DNA from: Siderastrea radians | Lineage: Eukaryota; Cnidaria; Anthozoa; Scleractinia; Rhizangiidae | Assembly (NCBI GenBank): GCA_964017195.1 | Contig: OZ024896.1 | Span: 7,459,442 to 7,523,441 of the forward strand | Reading direction: 5' to 3' | DNA length: 64,000 bases | In this document: piece by piece, positions 44,222-56,350 of the stretch | Numbering within the stretch: position 1 is the stretch's first letter | Layout of the letters: each line of letters opens with the position of its first letter | Notes under the pieces: model-generated | Told to the model about the DNA's origin: nothing | Seen by the model: only the letters and a program-made list of their open reading frames with translations | The model's database searches: none | Program-made: the position numbers and the translations under genes

Positions 44222-44867
44222 GGTGATTCCATTCAATTGCATTGCGCATCCTTTCTGCGCATCATTTTTTGCGTGATTAGCACGCGCACGAGCGCGCGCG
44301 CGTTCGGAACTTGAGAGGTTTCCTATGGAGGCTGAGCTGTTCAGAGAAATAAATGGTCGTTTTCTCCCAAACGAACTCGGTGACCCCACTTTTTTATTCC
44401 ATTTATTTAAGGAAAATACGACTTTACGTGATATATTCAAATTTGAAGAATTTTTCATTATTCAATTTTGAAATATTCCGGTTGATTCACTGTGACAGTC
44501 AGATTTTAGGCGTTTCACTGCAACCGTGCAGACGCTCGATTTGCCTATTATTTCAAAGTAGTTTAGTTGTTACGGCAATTTTGAGACATTTTGCTGTAAC
44601 GTTGTTCTTCTATCATTAGAATAATGCTTATATTTCATTGCTAGTAATAACTTTGTTGAAGTAATGGGTGTCTCTAGTACAAGGATAGGTTTTTTAATAT
44701 TGCTGTCTAAAGATAGCAAAGTACCTAAATACTACAGCCCCGTAGCGTGAAATCGGACACGGTGACCCCCGCTTTTTATTTTATTTTTTTAATGTACTAG
44801 GTGTAATTAGTAACTGTGCAAAGTTTCAGCAAATTCTCATTACAACTTCTTTTTCGATGGAATCACC
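44222..44867. mobile_element. TTAA-flanked MITE, 646 bp
   Basis: Ends GGTGATTCCATTC (from 44222) and inverted GGTGATTCCATCG (to 44867), with TTAA directly outside on each side (44218-44221, 44868-44871). Non-coding; includes a GCGCGCGCG-rich segment. It is piggyBac- or Kolobok-type by duplication, and its TIR is unrelated to the large TTAA element at 28655. Confidence 0.75.
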
Positions 44868-45082
44868 TTAATTTACTCCCGCACCACGAAACGCTGCATT
44901 TTTCTTCTTAAAATGGAACTGTTCTCTTATTAACTGTTGTAAAGTGAAAGGAAAAATCAGCAATGGAATAAAAGGCCTAGTTGTTCTCCGAAAAAGGCGA
45001 GTATTCCTGTGTTTTTGTTAAGAAAATTTTGGTGGCTTGCTTTTCTCGAGTTGTAGTTTTTCTTATTGACACGCCATTTGAT

Positions 45083-45220
45083 TTAACACGGGTTAACTGT
45101 AAGGTAGTCTTTTGACCTCCGTTTCTCGGTTGAAATTTCGTTATTTTCCTTGGAGATCTCTTTTCTAATCTCGTCCCATTTAGCTTCATTGAAGACAATA
45201 TGAGTATTAATGATTGTTAC
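45083..45220 (-). CDS. Candidate terminal exon of the minus-strand host gene
   Basis: Acceptor TTTGACTATTTTAG ends at 45221. The phase-0 frame runs 45 codons (VTIINTHIVFNEAKWDEIRK, then EISKENNEISTEKRRSKDYL) to TAA at 45085-45083. Another frame is open further downstream, so the assignment is uncertain. It needs an entry phase of 0, whereas the exon at 46252-46123 ends in phase 1. The 24-bp candidate at 45445-45422 does not correct this, so an unseen exon or another acceptor would be required. Confidence 0.3.
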   Translation of the reverse strand, partial: VTIINTHIVFNEAKWDEIRKEISKENNEISTEKRRSKDYLTVNPC

Positions 45221-45421
45221 CTAAAATAGTCAAACAAGAAACCTCGCAATGCTGTGTCTTCGACAAGAACTGCTGCATCTCAACAGGTTTTATACAGTTT
45301 AGTTTTCTCTAAGTATCGATTTGCGAAAATCTTGACCAAGAACAAACAAAAATGTTTAAAATACTAAGATACGCAGTGGAATTTATGGCGTGTAAGTCTT
45401 AGTTTTCACCGAAAATCTTAC

Positions 45422-45445
45422 TTGTTTTAAAGATCTTTCGGACTG
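45422..45445 (-). CDS. Candidate 24-bp microexon
   Basis: AATTTGGTTTTCAG ends at 45446 and ACAA|GTAAGA follows 45422, a strong site pair. After the phase-1 exon at 46123 it would encode about eight residues ending RKIFKT. It is too short to support alone. Confidence 0.2.
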
Positions 45446-45750
45446 CTGAAAACCAAATTTAAACGTGTGAATTCATCTTGAACAGGACAAAGCTTATTTC
45501 TTTATTCTTGGTATGAGACGTCGGGGTTTGTTCTTAACGCTTATTGTTTTATGATATATTTTTAGTTCTGTTTTATCGTTAGTCTATCCTTTATCCCTAT
45601 GGTTTGCTAGCGGCTCTTTTTCGTAAGCTTAACAGTTTTAACTTAACTTTGATCGTGGGAACTAGCGCACGTAGAAGGACTGTTTACAAACAAGTCTCAA
45701 ACCAATTCGCCTCGTTCAATCTCCAAAATTGCAGAAAAAAAAATAAACAC

Positions 45751-45895
45751 GTTATTCACCGGCCTAGGTCGGTCCGTATAGGGAAAAACTGTTCCCTCGG
45801 TCTTGAGTACGGCCCTCGGCCTACGGCCTTGGGCCGTACTCAAGACCTCGGGCACAGTTTTTCCCTATACGGACCGACCTAGGCCGGTGAGTAAC
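45751..45895. repeat. 145-bp near-perfect palindrome
   Basis: Arms beginning GTTATTCACCGGCCTAGGTC and its inverted copy ending at 45895 meet at a 3-bp centre near 45823, with few mismatches. It looks like a hairpin MITE; there is no clear target duplication apart from the GTTA/TAAC ends. Confidence 0.8.
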
Positions 45896-46122
45896 AGATA
45901 TGTATCATAGCAAAAAAATCACCAGACACCTTGAAAATTAGACAATATAATTACTGAATTGAATTTTTTACACCATTGTCAGCTAGAACATTGGAAAATC
46001 TTTTTGTCTTATTAAAGAGGTTAAGAATCGAACACGTTATAACATAAGCGTAACTGAAAGCAACATGTTGAAAAGCCAAGATAAAAAAAGAGAAGTTACC
46101 GAGGCCAGAAACTGTGACTTAC

Positions 46123-46252
46123 CAAAGAATTCAAGATTTTTTTCTCTTGGAAACAACAGGGACAAAAAGGAGTTCTTCCATACACCAGACTCACTTGACT
46201 GAGCAACTCTAGCTGCATTCGTGTAAAGCAGTTTACGTAATAAGCTTATCTC
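46123..46252 (-). CDS. Internal exon of an unidentified host gene
   Basis: Excellent splice sites on the minus strand: TTCTTTTAACAG before 46252 and TTTG|GTAAGT after 46123. The 130 bp are open in the frame EISLLRKLLYTNAARVAQSS, then ESGVWKNSFLSLLFPREKNL. It starts in phase 0, exactly matching the phase-0 end of the exon at 55062-54796, and ends in phase 1. The protein looks globular and helical. The family is not recognised. Confidence 0.6.
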
Positions 46253-46589
46253 CTGTTAAAAGAAAAGTACAAAATTGTGTGCAATTTTTAAAAATATATA
46301 TTAAAAGGATGATGTCGATTATTTTCAGTAACAATTTTAAAGGCCAAGAGCTCATTAATTAAAACCTAAAAAATGGTACAGTTTTGTTCAAAGACACTAT
46401 GCGAGTGCAGTAAAACTTCCTGAGTGTCTTTGGTCACGAATGGCCGACTTGGAAACGCTGAGAAAATTCTTCAAGTTCGGTTGTGTCTTGCGAAAATCGT
46501 TAGCAACTTATTGTGGTTTACAATCCTTGCAAAAATTCACTTGATATCTTTCTCTTAGCGTTCTAGGAGCATTTTGTGTCTGAGCGAAG

Positions 46590-46800
46590 AAATTTAATCA
46601 TAGCTCTGCCCCTATGGGGACAGAGCTTTCGCTGTGTGCGCCCCGAAGATTTGGAACACACTTCCTTAAATATACAAAATTCCAGTACAGTTTCATTATT
46701 TAAGAGGAAACTTAAAACTTTTCTTTTTGATAAATTTTTGATATTATTTATTTATTTTTTTTTTTTGTAGTTATTGTATTGAAGAACACTTTCAAGCTAT
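46590..46800 (+). pseudogene. 3'-terminal fragment of a CR1/jockey-like LINE
   Basis: The peptide FAVCAPKIWNTLP followed, after a +1 shift, by LNIQNSSTVSLFKRKLKTFL is the usual LWNxLP...FKxxLKxxLF end of non-LTR RT proteins. An AT-rich tail follows. The upstream part is missing. Confidence 0.55.
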
Positions 46801-47344
46801 GACAATATCACAGTAAAATATCCTAGATTCTTTTCTCTTTTTTTGTCTTATTGTTGTTATTATATTGTTTACACTCGGGTGTTAGACCGAAGAAATTGTA
46901 CGCAGTTGTTATTTCAAGTTAGACTGGATCAGACTTGACATCCCTTGTATAACTACCTTATCATAGGAACACTACCAAGTTATGACTATATCAAGCTTCG
47001 ACAGCTAGAGTATCATCTAAAGTTTGTTTTTCTTGTTCGGATATAAGATCTAGTAAGTACGCTAGTTGTTGTATCGTATGATTATCGTCTCTATGTGGAG
47101 ATCCCGACGGGAGTGCATTGCAACCACAGGATGGTAAGTGCGCTTTCGTTTATATGTGTCTGTGTGTTTGTCATTGTGTTTGTGTTTGTTTTTGTTCCTG
47201 CTTACACTGCGCGAAAAATTCTACTTTTGTCTGCTTTCGCTATACAGAGAAACCATACACAAGAAAGAAAATTCTTTCATACAATTTTGTACCTAAAACA
47301 GGACCTCTTCCTTGCAATGAAACAACTGTTCATATGCATGCAAA

Positions 47345-47866
47345 ATGCTGAGTAAACAAAATCTGAAGCCTGATAATATTAAATTATCATTAAACGTGAG
47401 AGGCCTAAGCAATTTAAAAAAAAAGCGAGCGATATTTTCTTGGTGTAGAAAGCAAAAGGCTGATTTGATATTTTTACAAGAAACACACTCCTGCAAAGAG
47501 CGAGAGGCTCAGTGGAAAAAAGAATGGGGCGTGGAGATATTATTTTCTCATGGGCACACAAACGCCAGAGGTGTCGCGGTGCTTATAAAGAAAGGCTTTG
47601 ATATTGATATACGGTTGACTCAGACAGATTCAATTAGAAGACTTATATTGCTAAAAGCTGTGATCAAAGAGGAAAATTATACAATTGCAAACATCTACGG
47701 ACCGAACAAAGATGCCGACGCTGTTAAATTTTATCACAATCTGTCGAATTTATTAAGAACCAATGACTTCGGGAATGAAGAAAACATAATTATGGGAGGT
47801 GATTTTAATTGTCCCTTAAATGTTAGCTTAGACAAAAAAGGTGGAATTCAAATTCCCCGAAGACAC
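47345..47866 (+). pseudogene. L1/Tx1-like LINE endonuclease, first part
   Basis: An apurinic-type endonuclease that nicks target DNA. Motifs in order: LNVRGLSNLKKK, ADLIFLQETHSC (catalytic Glu), RGVAVLIKKGF, ANIYGPNKD and IIMGGDFNCPLN (catalytic GDFN). The frame is cut at 47866 by a hAT-type MITE and resumes at 48778 in phase. Little recognisable 5' UTR or ORF1 precedes it (46860-47344 has no protein-like frame), so the copy is either 5' truncated or the upstream part has decayed. Confidence 0.85.
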
Positions 47867-48777
47867 CACAGGTAGCCAAAGCTTGAGTTATGACTGAAAA
47901 TTAATAAAATTTTGTGAAATAAACAATGTTGTTTTTATCTTACGTACTTGCTATCTAGGGCAAAAATTCGCTCTCCGAGCGAGAATAGGCGTCTTTCTAA
48001 ATTTTGCTCCCAATTAGTATTATAATATTATGCAAAGGTTGCACACTGATTTGCCATTTCACCCGCACAAAAGCATACCTCTTTTCACTAAATGAGCTAT
48101 ATTTCTTGAAATGCGCCATTTCCACTCACAATTTCCTCAAACCTGAATGAATCCATAGTCGAAAAACAACTATACGCCGGAAAAGTTCCATCTTTCCCAA
48201 CATTTTGTCACCATAAACGGCAATATTTTGAGCTTCCTGTATAAGAAATCAAATGTCGGTATTCGACCGCCGACCTCTGCGCACAAATATATGCAAATAT
48301 GCTAAATAATTCGTACAAGACAAAATCTACTGTGTAGGGGAGGCGTGCACGGTGAGCAAGAAGAAATTGCCAAACATAAAACGTCGCACCCCAACACACT
48401 AGCTTTTGCCATGTCCACGCCATTGTGCGAATTGTCCAGTGAGAAGAGAACAGCGAGATGATGATATTTTGTAGATTTCGACTATGGATTCATTCAGGTT
48501 TGAGGAAATTGTGAGTGGAAATGGCGCATTTCAAGAAATATAGCTCATTTAGTGAAAAGAGGTTTGCTTTTGTGCGGGTGAAATGGCAGATCCGTGTGCA
48601 ACCTTTGCATAATATTATAATACTAATTGGGAATAAAAATTAGAAAGACGCTTATTCTCGCTCGGAGAGCGAATTTTTGCCCTAGATAGCAAGTACGTAA
48701 GATATAAACAAAGAAACACTGTTTATTTCATAAAATTTTATTAATTTTCAGTCATAACTCAAGCTTTGGCTACCTGT
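47867..48777. mobile_element. hAT-type foldback MITE inside the LINE
   Basis: Arms of about 300 bp (CACAGGTAGCCAAAGCTTGA inward to about 48165, and the inverted copy 48477-48777) flank a loop of about 310 bp. The 8-bp GAAGACAC occurs directly before (47859-47866) and after (48778-48785). The right terminus lacks the last G of the TIR or overlaps it with the duplication. Non-autonomous, non-coding. Confidence 0.88.
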
Positions 48778-51700
48778 GAAGACACGTCGTAAAATCTATT
48801 GAAGAAATCCAGGATGAATTCAGTCTCCATGACATTTGGCGTATGAAAAATCCAAATCAACAAAGTTTTACCTGGGATCGTTGTTCTCCTTTTATATTTT
48901 GTAGATTAGATTATTGGTTGATCTCGGATAAACTACATGAACACCACTCTGCAATATTTCTAGAACTCGAAGAAATCAAGGAAAATAGTAGAGGTCCTGG
49001 CTATTGGAAATTGAATACCGCGTTACTTGCGAACGAAGGATATAAAAACATGATAAATGATAAATTGCCGATTTGGCTTGAAGAAGCCAAGGATCTAAAA
49101 GACCATAGATCGATCTGGGACTGGATCAAATTTAATATAAAAACTGACTCTATGATTTTTTCAAAACGATTATCAAAAATTCGACAGAAACGCGAAGAAG
49201 AATTAACCTGCAAATATAAAGAATCATTAGCCGCCTTTCAAGATAATCCCTGCGACAATACGCGAACAACAATGGAAAGCTGTAAAAACGAACTTGAATC
49301 TATGTATGATAAAAAAGTTGAAGGTATTATTATTCGGGCAAGGGCACGATGGCATGAACACGGAGAAAAGAATAGTAAATACTTTTTAAATTTGGAAAAA
49401 AGTAATCACATTAAAAAACACATTCGAAAATTGCACATTAGTGGAGTCATCTCTACTGATCCTCTCTCGATAATAAACTCACAGAAACAATTTTACACCA
49501 AGTTGTATAGCAGTTGCAAAACAAAGTTAGACACTCCAGAGGAGACAGCCTTTTTTGAAAATCCAAATCTACCAAAGCTCTCGAGTGAAGCGAGTAACGA
49601 ATGTGAAGGAAGAATAACTATTGATGAATGTCAAAACATTATTAAAACATTCCCATTAGGTAAGACTCCTGGGAATGATGGTTTGCTTATTGAATTTTAC
49701 AATGTCTTTTGGCCTTCAATCGGTGAATTATTAGTTAAATGTTTTAATGAGGCTTATGAAAGAAAAGAAATGTCCAACTCGCAAAGACAAGTTGTTATCA
49801 CACTTATTGAAAAAAACTGGTAAAGATAGAACTTATCTTGAAAATTGGAGACCAATTTCACTCACTAATGTTGACGCCAAAATAGCATCTAAAGTAATAG
49901 CAACACGAATTGTTAAGATTTTACCAGAGATAATTCACAGCAACCAGACAGGATATGTTTCCGGTTGATACATAGGGGAGGCAGCTAGATCAATTCTAGA
50001 CGTAATGGAGTACACCAAAACAGTCAATATTCCGGGCATTCTATTATTTATAGATTTCGAAAAAGCATTCGACAGTCTTGAATGGAATTTTATGTTTAAA
50101 TGTCTAGAAACTTTCGGCTTTGGTCAGTCTCATTAGGTGGGTTGAAACATTTTATAGTAATATATCCAGTTGTATAATAAACAACGGAACTTTCTCAGCA
50201 AATTTTGTGTTAGGGAGAGGTGTCAGGCAAGGAGACCCTCTATCGCCTTATTTATTTGTAATCGCAATTGAGATTTTAGCTGCTGCAATTCGAACTAGTA
50301 CCGATATTAAAGGGATCAAATTAGAATCAGAGGAATGGAAAATTGTTCAATATGCAGATGACCTTTCTGCTTTTTTATCTGATTTACACTCCGTACGAAG
50401 CCTCTTTGTTTTACTTGACCGATTTGAACAACTATCGGGATTAAAAGTTAATTATACCAAAACAGAAGCAATGTGGATTGGTTCGTGTCGTGACAATACC
50501 GAAACACCTCTATCTTTAAAATGGTACAAAACTGTAAAAGCCCTTGGTGTGCACTTCAGTTATAACAGCGAGGAGTCGCTCCAAAAGAACTTTTACGATA
50601 AGATTTCCGATATTAAAAAACAAATACATCTTTGGAGTTGGAGAGGTCTTTCTCTATTGGGCAAGGTATCCAATATTAAAAGTCTTCTTCTCCCCAAATT
50701 GATATACATATTTTCTATCCTCCCACCCCCCGTGGAATTTGTTGCGCTGATACAAACAATAAGTTATAAATTCTTGTGGAAAGGGCCTGATAAAATAACA
50801 AGAAAAGCCGCAATTAATAGTTTGGACAATGGCGGGTTAAACCTTACTGATCTGGAGCCTTCAATTAAGTCTCTAAGATTAGCGTGGATTTCGAAAATTC
50901 TCAATTTTGAATCACTTCCATGGAAAAGCTATCTTAGATATCTGCTGAAACCCTTCGGTGGATTTTTCTTTTTTCATTTTCATTTTTTCATATCAAGTCG
51001 ATTTTTTATTCAGAAATGCTGCAGTGGTGGTCTGAATTCCGCTCAAAATTTGCAACGGAAACTACATCTTTTGACTCGATAATTTCGAATAACTCTAATA
51101 TAAGGATAGACGACAAACCGATCTATTATTAGAATTATGTGAATGCTAGTGTGATTCTTGTCAGTGGTTTGATGTTTGCTCCGAATAATATTGATTCCTT
51201 TAACTCAGCGAAAGGCATGGGATTAAAAGATACAAATTACCTTACCTGGACTGCAATTCGATGTTCTGTACCAAAGTATTTAAAGAATCTAAATGTCGAT
51301 AGAAACGTTTTAAGAACACTGGAATTTAAATGTGGCGACAAAAGCTTTGATCCTACCTCGAGCAAGAGTAGAAACTTTTACGCCCTTCTCATTCAAGACA
51401 AAGCCAAACATTCTAGAGGTTTCTGCAAACTAATGTCAAACTTTAGCCTTAGTGAGGAAGAGACTTGCAAAGCATTTATATTAACAAAATCAGTTGCTGT
51501 AGAAACGTTTGCACAGTGTGTTCAGTTCAAGATTTTAAATAACTTTTGCTTTTAAATACCAGATTAGCAAAAATCGGGAAGATTCCTAGTGACCTATGTA
51601 CGTTCTGTCAATCCTCTCAAGAAGCATTAGAACATTTCTTTTACCAATGTCCTTATTCAACAGAATTTTGGTCTAGATTCGAAAACTTTTGGTTAACTAT

Positions 51701-51981
51701 TACAAAAGAGCAAATAAAACTTGATTATAAAAACATTATATTAGGAATATTAGATGAGAAATCTAGCCTGCTCAATTACTTTATCATTTTAGGTAAACTT
51801 TGTCTGTGGAATTGTCGTAAGAATAATCAAAACCCTCTTTTTTGCCATTTGAAGATATAGTCAAGAGAAAATACGAGACAGAAAAGCTTATAGCCTCTCA
51901 AAACAACTTGACCTTAAAAAAATTTCAGGCCAAATGGAACCCTCTCTTGAATAGTAATCAAGCTTTTTCTATCAAGGACTA
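48778..51981 (+). pseudogene. L1/Tx1-like LINE: endonuclease end, RT and C-terminal domain
   Basis: After the MITE the frame continues HVVKSIEEIQDEFSLHDIW and WDRCSPFIFCRLDYWLIS (endonuclease end), then a helical linker to EKNW at 49823. A frameshift in an A run near 49815 leads to YLENWRPISLTNVDAKIASK; TGA at 49966-49968 replaces the residue after YVSG; then FIDFEKAFDSLEW. Another shift near 50119 leads to GVRQGDPLSPYLF and IVQYADDLSAFL (catalytic YADD). Further shifts near 51010 and 51545 and a stop near 51130 precede a C-terminal CTFCQSSQEALEHFFYQC knuckle and the final stop at 51979-51981. At least six lesions make it inactive. It sits in the intron between the exons at 54796 and 46252. 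Confidence 0.88.
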
Positions 51982-52430
51982 AGTGCTGTCTGTAAGCTAA
52001 CTCCTCGTGAATATTAATATAGAAACTAATTGTGTAAACTAGTGTAAGTTTCTCATGACAAGTAGTGTAACTATAATGTCTATAAGGTGATTAGAAAATT
52101 ATATTGCATAAGTCTTTCAAGCATTAGCGTAAGCAGAATATCATATTGTAATTTGTATGGGTAAAAATTATGACATAATTTTAGAGTGATTAGAGTACCA
52201 TACTGTAAGTAGAATATAATATTGTAAATTGTCTAAGTATTGTATTGTCATTAGTGTAGGCAGAGTCTCGTTAGTTGTGTAAGTGTTGTAATTATTGCAT
52301 TGTAGAGTGGTGTTATGTTTGTATTGTAGAGTGGTGTTATGATTGCAAAAAAAAAATTGATATAATTTTGGTGTGATATCCATATGGATTTTACCGACGT
52401 AATAAAATGCAGATGTAGATGTAGATAAAT
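51982..52430 (+). other. LINE 3' UTR with AATAAA and GATGTA tail
   Basis: Non-coding, follows the LINE stop. AATAAA occurs near 52401 and a short (GATGTA)n run at about 52410-52426, which looks like a microsatellite 3' tail. Confidence 0.5.
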
Positions 52431-52479
52431 TCATTAAGAGTAATTCTTTAGTATATTAGTTTTACTTTGCCTTCTTAGT

Positions 52480-52535
52480 TTTGTGAAGCGCCTCGAGCAA
52501 GTAGTGGATGTGTGCGCTATATAAATGCACCATTA

Positions 52536-52570
<35 letters not shown>

Positions 52571-52572
52571 TT
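52480..52572 (+). mobile_element. LINE/SINE-type 3' tail with (ATT)n
   Basis: GTGAAGCGCCTCGAGCAAG... GTGCGCTATATAAATGCACC followed by (ATT)n. The GCGCTATATAAAT plus trinucleotide tail is typical of 3' ends of L2/CR1-mobilised sequences. Only the last 90 bp or so are present. Confidence 0.5.
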
Positions 52573-52775
52573 AGCACAGAATTTGACAAAAAGCCAGCAA
52601 AATTCGCTTTACGAGGTAACGTATGAGGTCGCCTTGAATGATTTTAACACGTTCGCTAAACTATTTTTATGGCCAAGTAAGTCAGTTAAACCGTTTATAC
52701 TTCGAATTCTCTCTTCACTCATTTAATTGGTCATTCAATAAGCCCTTTAGTCAGTTTATAAGTCAGTTGCTCGGT

Positions 52776-53086
52776 CGATCGATTAGTCAGTCAGTCAGTC
52801 AGTCAGTCATGATCAGTCATTTAGCCAGTCAGTCATTTAGTCAGTCAGTCAGTCAGTCAGTCAACCATTGAGCAATGTTTATTAAAAAAACAGACGTTCA
52901 TGGTTTATTTTAGTCAACTGAACTAGTCAGTCAGTCGTGCCTCAGTCAGATGTTTTATTGGTCAGTAGATCAGTGAACCGTTTCGTTTTGCGGCTCAGTT
53001 AGACAATTAGTTAGTCATACGCTCAGCAAGTCAACCGCTTTGTGAGTCAGTCTGTTAATCAGTCAGTCAGTCAGTCAGTCAGTGAG

Positions 53087-53133
<47 letters not shown>

Positions 53134-53240
53134 GCGACTTTGTCAGTCGCTAACAGTTATTAATTCGATCAATCATTTAGTCAGTCAATCAACCAATCAA
53201 ACAGTCAATCAATCAGTCAATCAATCAACCATTCTGCTCT
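52776..53240. repeat. (CAGT)n and (CAAT)n tetranucleotide arrays
   Basis: CAGT runs near 52784-52807, 52840-52861 and 53055-53082, and a CAAT run at 53085-53132. Degenerate copies lie between them. Confidence 0.9.
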
Positions 53241-53500
53241 AAAATTCCTGCTGGAGGAGCGGCGAGAAAGCGAGTGCGATATTGGAGCGGCGAGCGGCGA
53301 AGCCGCAAGCCGCGAGTAGCGTGGGCGGGTGAGTGAGCGAAGAGCGAAAAGAGAGACTGCCCTGCTTTCATACTGCATTTTTGAAGCCCTTTGACAGTTC
53401 GCATCAATGATAGGCACGCCCATTTTCGAACATGATACGCCAGTGTCAAATTTTTCCCTCGAATTTTAGAGCGAAAGAGAGACTGCTCGCAGTCTAGCGA
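53236..53500. mobile_element. MITE copy A (AGACTGCGAGCAGTCTCTCT family)
   Basis: Left end CTGCTCTAAAATTCCTG; right end GAATTTTAGAGCGAAAGAGA then GACTGCTCGCAGTCTA. Inverted relative to the related copy at 54290-54475, which shares GCGAGTAGCGTGGG and GAGAGACTGCCCTGCTTTCA. It sits beside the tetranucleotide array, so no target duplication can be judged. Confidence 0.55.
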
Positions 53501-54289
53501 ATCGATCGAAGGGTTCAAGTTCACAGCTGGGAAGATGTGATGAACAGTTCCACGCCAAAGAAGCCTGTATTAATTGCGGCGAAGAAAAAAATCCTGATCC
53601 GCCGTCTGGGTCGGATTTTGTCGTTTGCATAAGTGTTCGTTAAGTTTGGAGGATTTTTTAAATGGTGACTGAATAGTAGGAGCCGTTAAAATTTAACGCG
53701 TCGCTTAGACTGTTACTGTATATAGCTCATATCTTATATTTGTATGATGGACTCCCGTGGCTTTACGCCTGTTCATTTGTAATTCGCTGTACAATTTGAT
53801 CTTTGATCGTCGGTAAAGTGACTTTTTAATGCCGCGATCGTTGAATTTGGCTCGTTTACAGACTTGATAGGTTTTTCAGCCTCTCATGTCTAAATTTCTG
53901 ACAATAAAGGACCTGAAATATTATCCGCAACGTGACGAGTTTCTTTGTTTGTAACGCCGGGCCCGGCTTATTGTCTTAAAAAGTCTGTTGCAGAATGTTG
54001 TGTTTCGCATCACGGAGTGTGATCTATAGACCCTGTTTTTCGTCAAGAAATTTAAGTTGTAGCTTCTTTAGAGCTATGCAACGTGTAATAGATGACTGAA
54101 CTCGGCTTTAGTCAAATGTGTGAATAACTCCTCTTGAAACTGGGAGTTTGGTGTCTACGAGCTTGATATGTTTCCTCCTGTTGCGGTCAGCAATTCTATT
54201 GACGACAGCCGTTGGCGCGTACTCTCCAAGTGATGATAACAGATACGCGCCATCGGGTCATAGACCGACCAATCAAAACACTCCGTCAC
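53501..54289. other. Spacer without recognisable gene
   Basis: Lies between two inverted MITE copies. Nothing protein-like. Confidence 0.4.
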
Positions 54290-54690
<401 letters not shown>

Positions 54691-54795
54691 GTTGAAGAAA
54701 TTCTGCATGTGTAGTAACCATCCGAGGAAAGGAACTAAATGGGTAAAAAGCATCGAATGACTAAATGCTCAACAAAATAGGATATCACAACTCAC

Positions 54796-55062
54796 TTGTT
54801 CATTAGCAACGATTAATTGCACTGCACGAAGCCAGGTTACGGAGAAAAAACATTTCATTGCTTGTGCAGCCGTTGCATCATCGCGAAGCTTGTCAGCAAA
54901 CCGCTGACAATCGTAGAATAGAACTTTAGCAACAGGTACGTTTTTCCATGTGTACATTTCTTGGACTTTAATAACAAAGCCCTTCTTCTTTGCCATAGCG
55001 TCTGGTGTTAGGTACGGCTCTTCCATGGCTTTACGTTCATCAACACAATATATCTGGCACAC
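54796..55062 (-). CDS. Internal exon of an unidentified host gene
   Basis: Acceptor TTTTCATATTGAAAG before 55062 and donor AACAA|GTGAGT after 54796. All 89 codons are open in phase 0-0: VCQIYCVDERKAMEEPYLTP, KKKGFVIKVQEMYTWKNVPV, KVLFYDCQRFADKLRDDATA, ending LIVANEQ. The composition is clearly protein-like. It joins in phase to the upstream exon 56090-55961 and the downstream exon 46252-46123. The product is not recognised. The 8.5-kb downstream intron holds a complete LINE. Confidence 0.7.
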
Positions 55063-55103
55063 CTTTCAATATGAAAATAAAAACGACTCTCTTGAAGACG
55101 AAT

Positions 55104-55136
<33 letters not shown>

Positions 55137-55960
55137 TTTCATTTTTAGGGGCACTTAAACAGAGTCTCAGTGCTCTTACAATTATGCAGATAAAAAAAGA
55201 ATCTAACTAATACTAATACTAACTACAATGATAAACATGTGCTAATCAATACACTGATCCTGCTCAAAGGTTCTGTCAGTAATTTAACAACCCGTTACAA
55301 TCGGCCTCAGGAGCGGCTCTAGATAAAATCGGGGAAAAACCTTATCCACGGAATATATTAGAACAGATTATCCCGTGATTGACCTTACGAGGCATTCGGT
55401 CTTAAATAGGGTAGAAAAATCAAAGTCAGAGTTTGAGCGACCCAGCAATGCCATCTTATCTTCTGCCGAGAAACCTCCCCCAAAAAATTCCCCCCTCTCC
55501 CCGGAAACAAAATTCCTAGACTATAAGGTAGGAAAAGGCATGCTCGTTATACCTTTAAGAGTTACAAGGTGATTTTTGAGATCTCCTAGAGTTGGTCTCT
55601 TTTAGGAAGGTAGCGGAGTGTCATAGCCTTTGTTCAAGAGATGGGTGCAAGGTATTGAATATTATCTTAATAATCTTGGCCTGGTAATATCCGCATCGCG
55701 AGGCGAAATAAATAACAAGATATCTAAAAATTACTCTGCAAGATTCTGACAAGAGTGCATTGCCAACGAAGCAAGAGTAAGAATTTTTTGCTGTATCCAA
55801 AACAAAGTTCTCTGTGAAAAGGAGCTTGTTTTTCTTCCTTTTCCCCCACGACTTCTCTACTTGCAGGATATGAACTGATAATCTACTAGCAGGTAGCCAA
55901 TCAGAGCGCGCTGCCTGTATAGTAAACACTTTTAACAAATCAACGTAACTCTAGTTATAC

Positions 55961-56090
55961 CTTTGGGTCTTTTACGTGCTCACATAAAATCATGGAAATG
56001 GTTTCTCTGAGGTCAAAAAATGGCGAGCCACCTTTTCTTGCAATCTTGCACTCATGATCGACCTTGGTACGAAACATTTTACCGCAGTCC
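55961..56090 (-). CDS. Internal exon of an unidentified host gene
   Basis: Acceptor TTTCCACTTTAG before 56090 and donor CAAAG|GTATAA after 55961. It is open after one leading base: DCGKMFRTKVDHECKIARKG, then GSPFFDLRETISMILCEHVK and DPK, ending in phase 0, which fits the next exon. It contains two Cys and one His (C-x11-H-x-C) that could bind metal, but I do not recognise a domain. No further upstream exon was found within the window. Confidence 0.65.
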
Positions 56091-56246
56091 CTAAAGTGGA
56101 AATGAAAAGTTACATTATTCAGAGAATTAAACAGAAAAACGAAACAGAAAAATTGAAAAAAAAAAAGGTCCAAATTTTAAGTTCTGCGTATGCGTCAAAA
56201 ATAAAAATCACCCAAAATTACGTCGAGTTAGATATAGTTTTTTAAA

Positions 56247-56249
56247 GAA

Positions 56250-56294
<45 letters not shown>

Positions 56295-56305
56295 AAAAGC
56301 AATAA

Positions 56306-56337
<32 letters not shown>

Positions 56338-56350
56338 ATAATAATAATTT
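56247..56350. repeat. (TAA)n/(CTA)n compound microsatellite
   Basis: TAA units from about 56250, interrupted by ATGATAATG and AGCAATAC, then ACT units, then TAA again. A second short (TAA)n lies at 56610-56630. Confidence 0.9.

Noticed and set aside
44977..45198. 73-codon minus-strand frame overlapping the candidate terminal exon
   Set aside because: A TAA lies in this frame directly after the only good acceptor; composition is Lys/Thr-rich and unconvincing.
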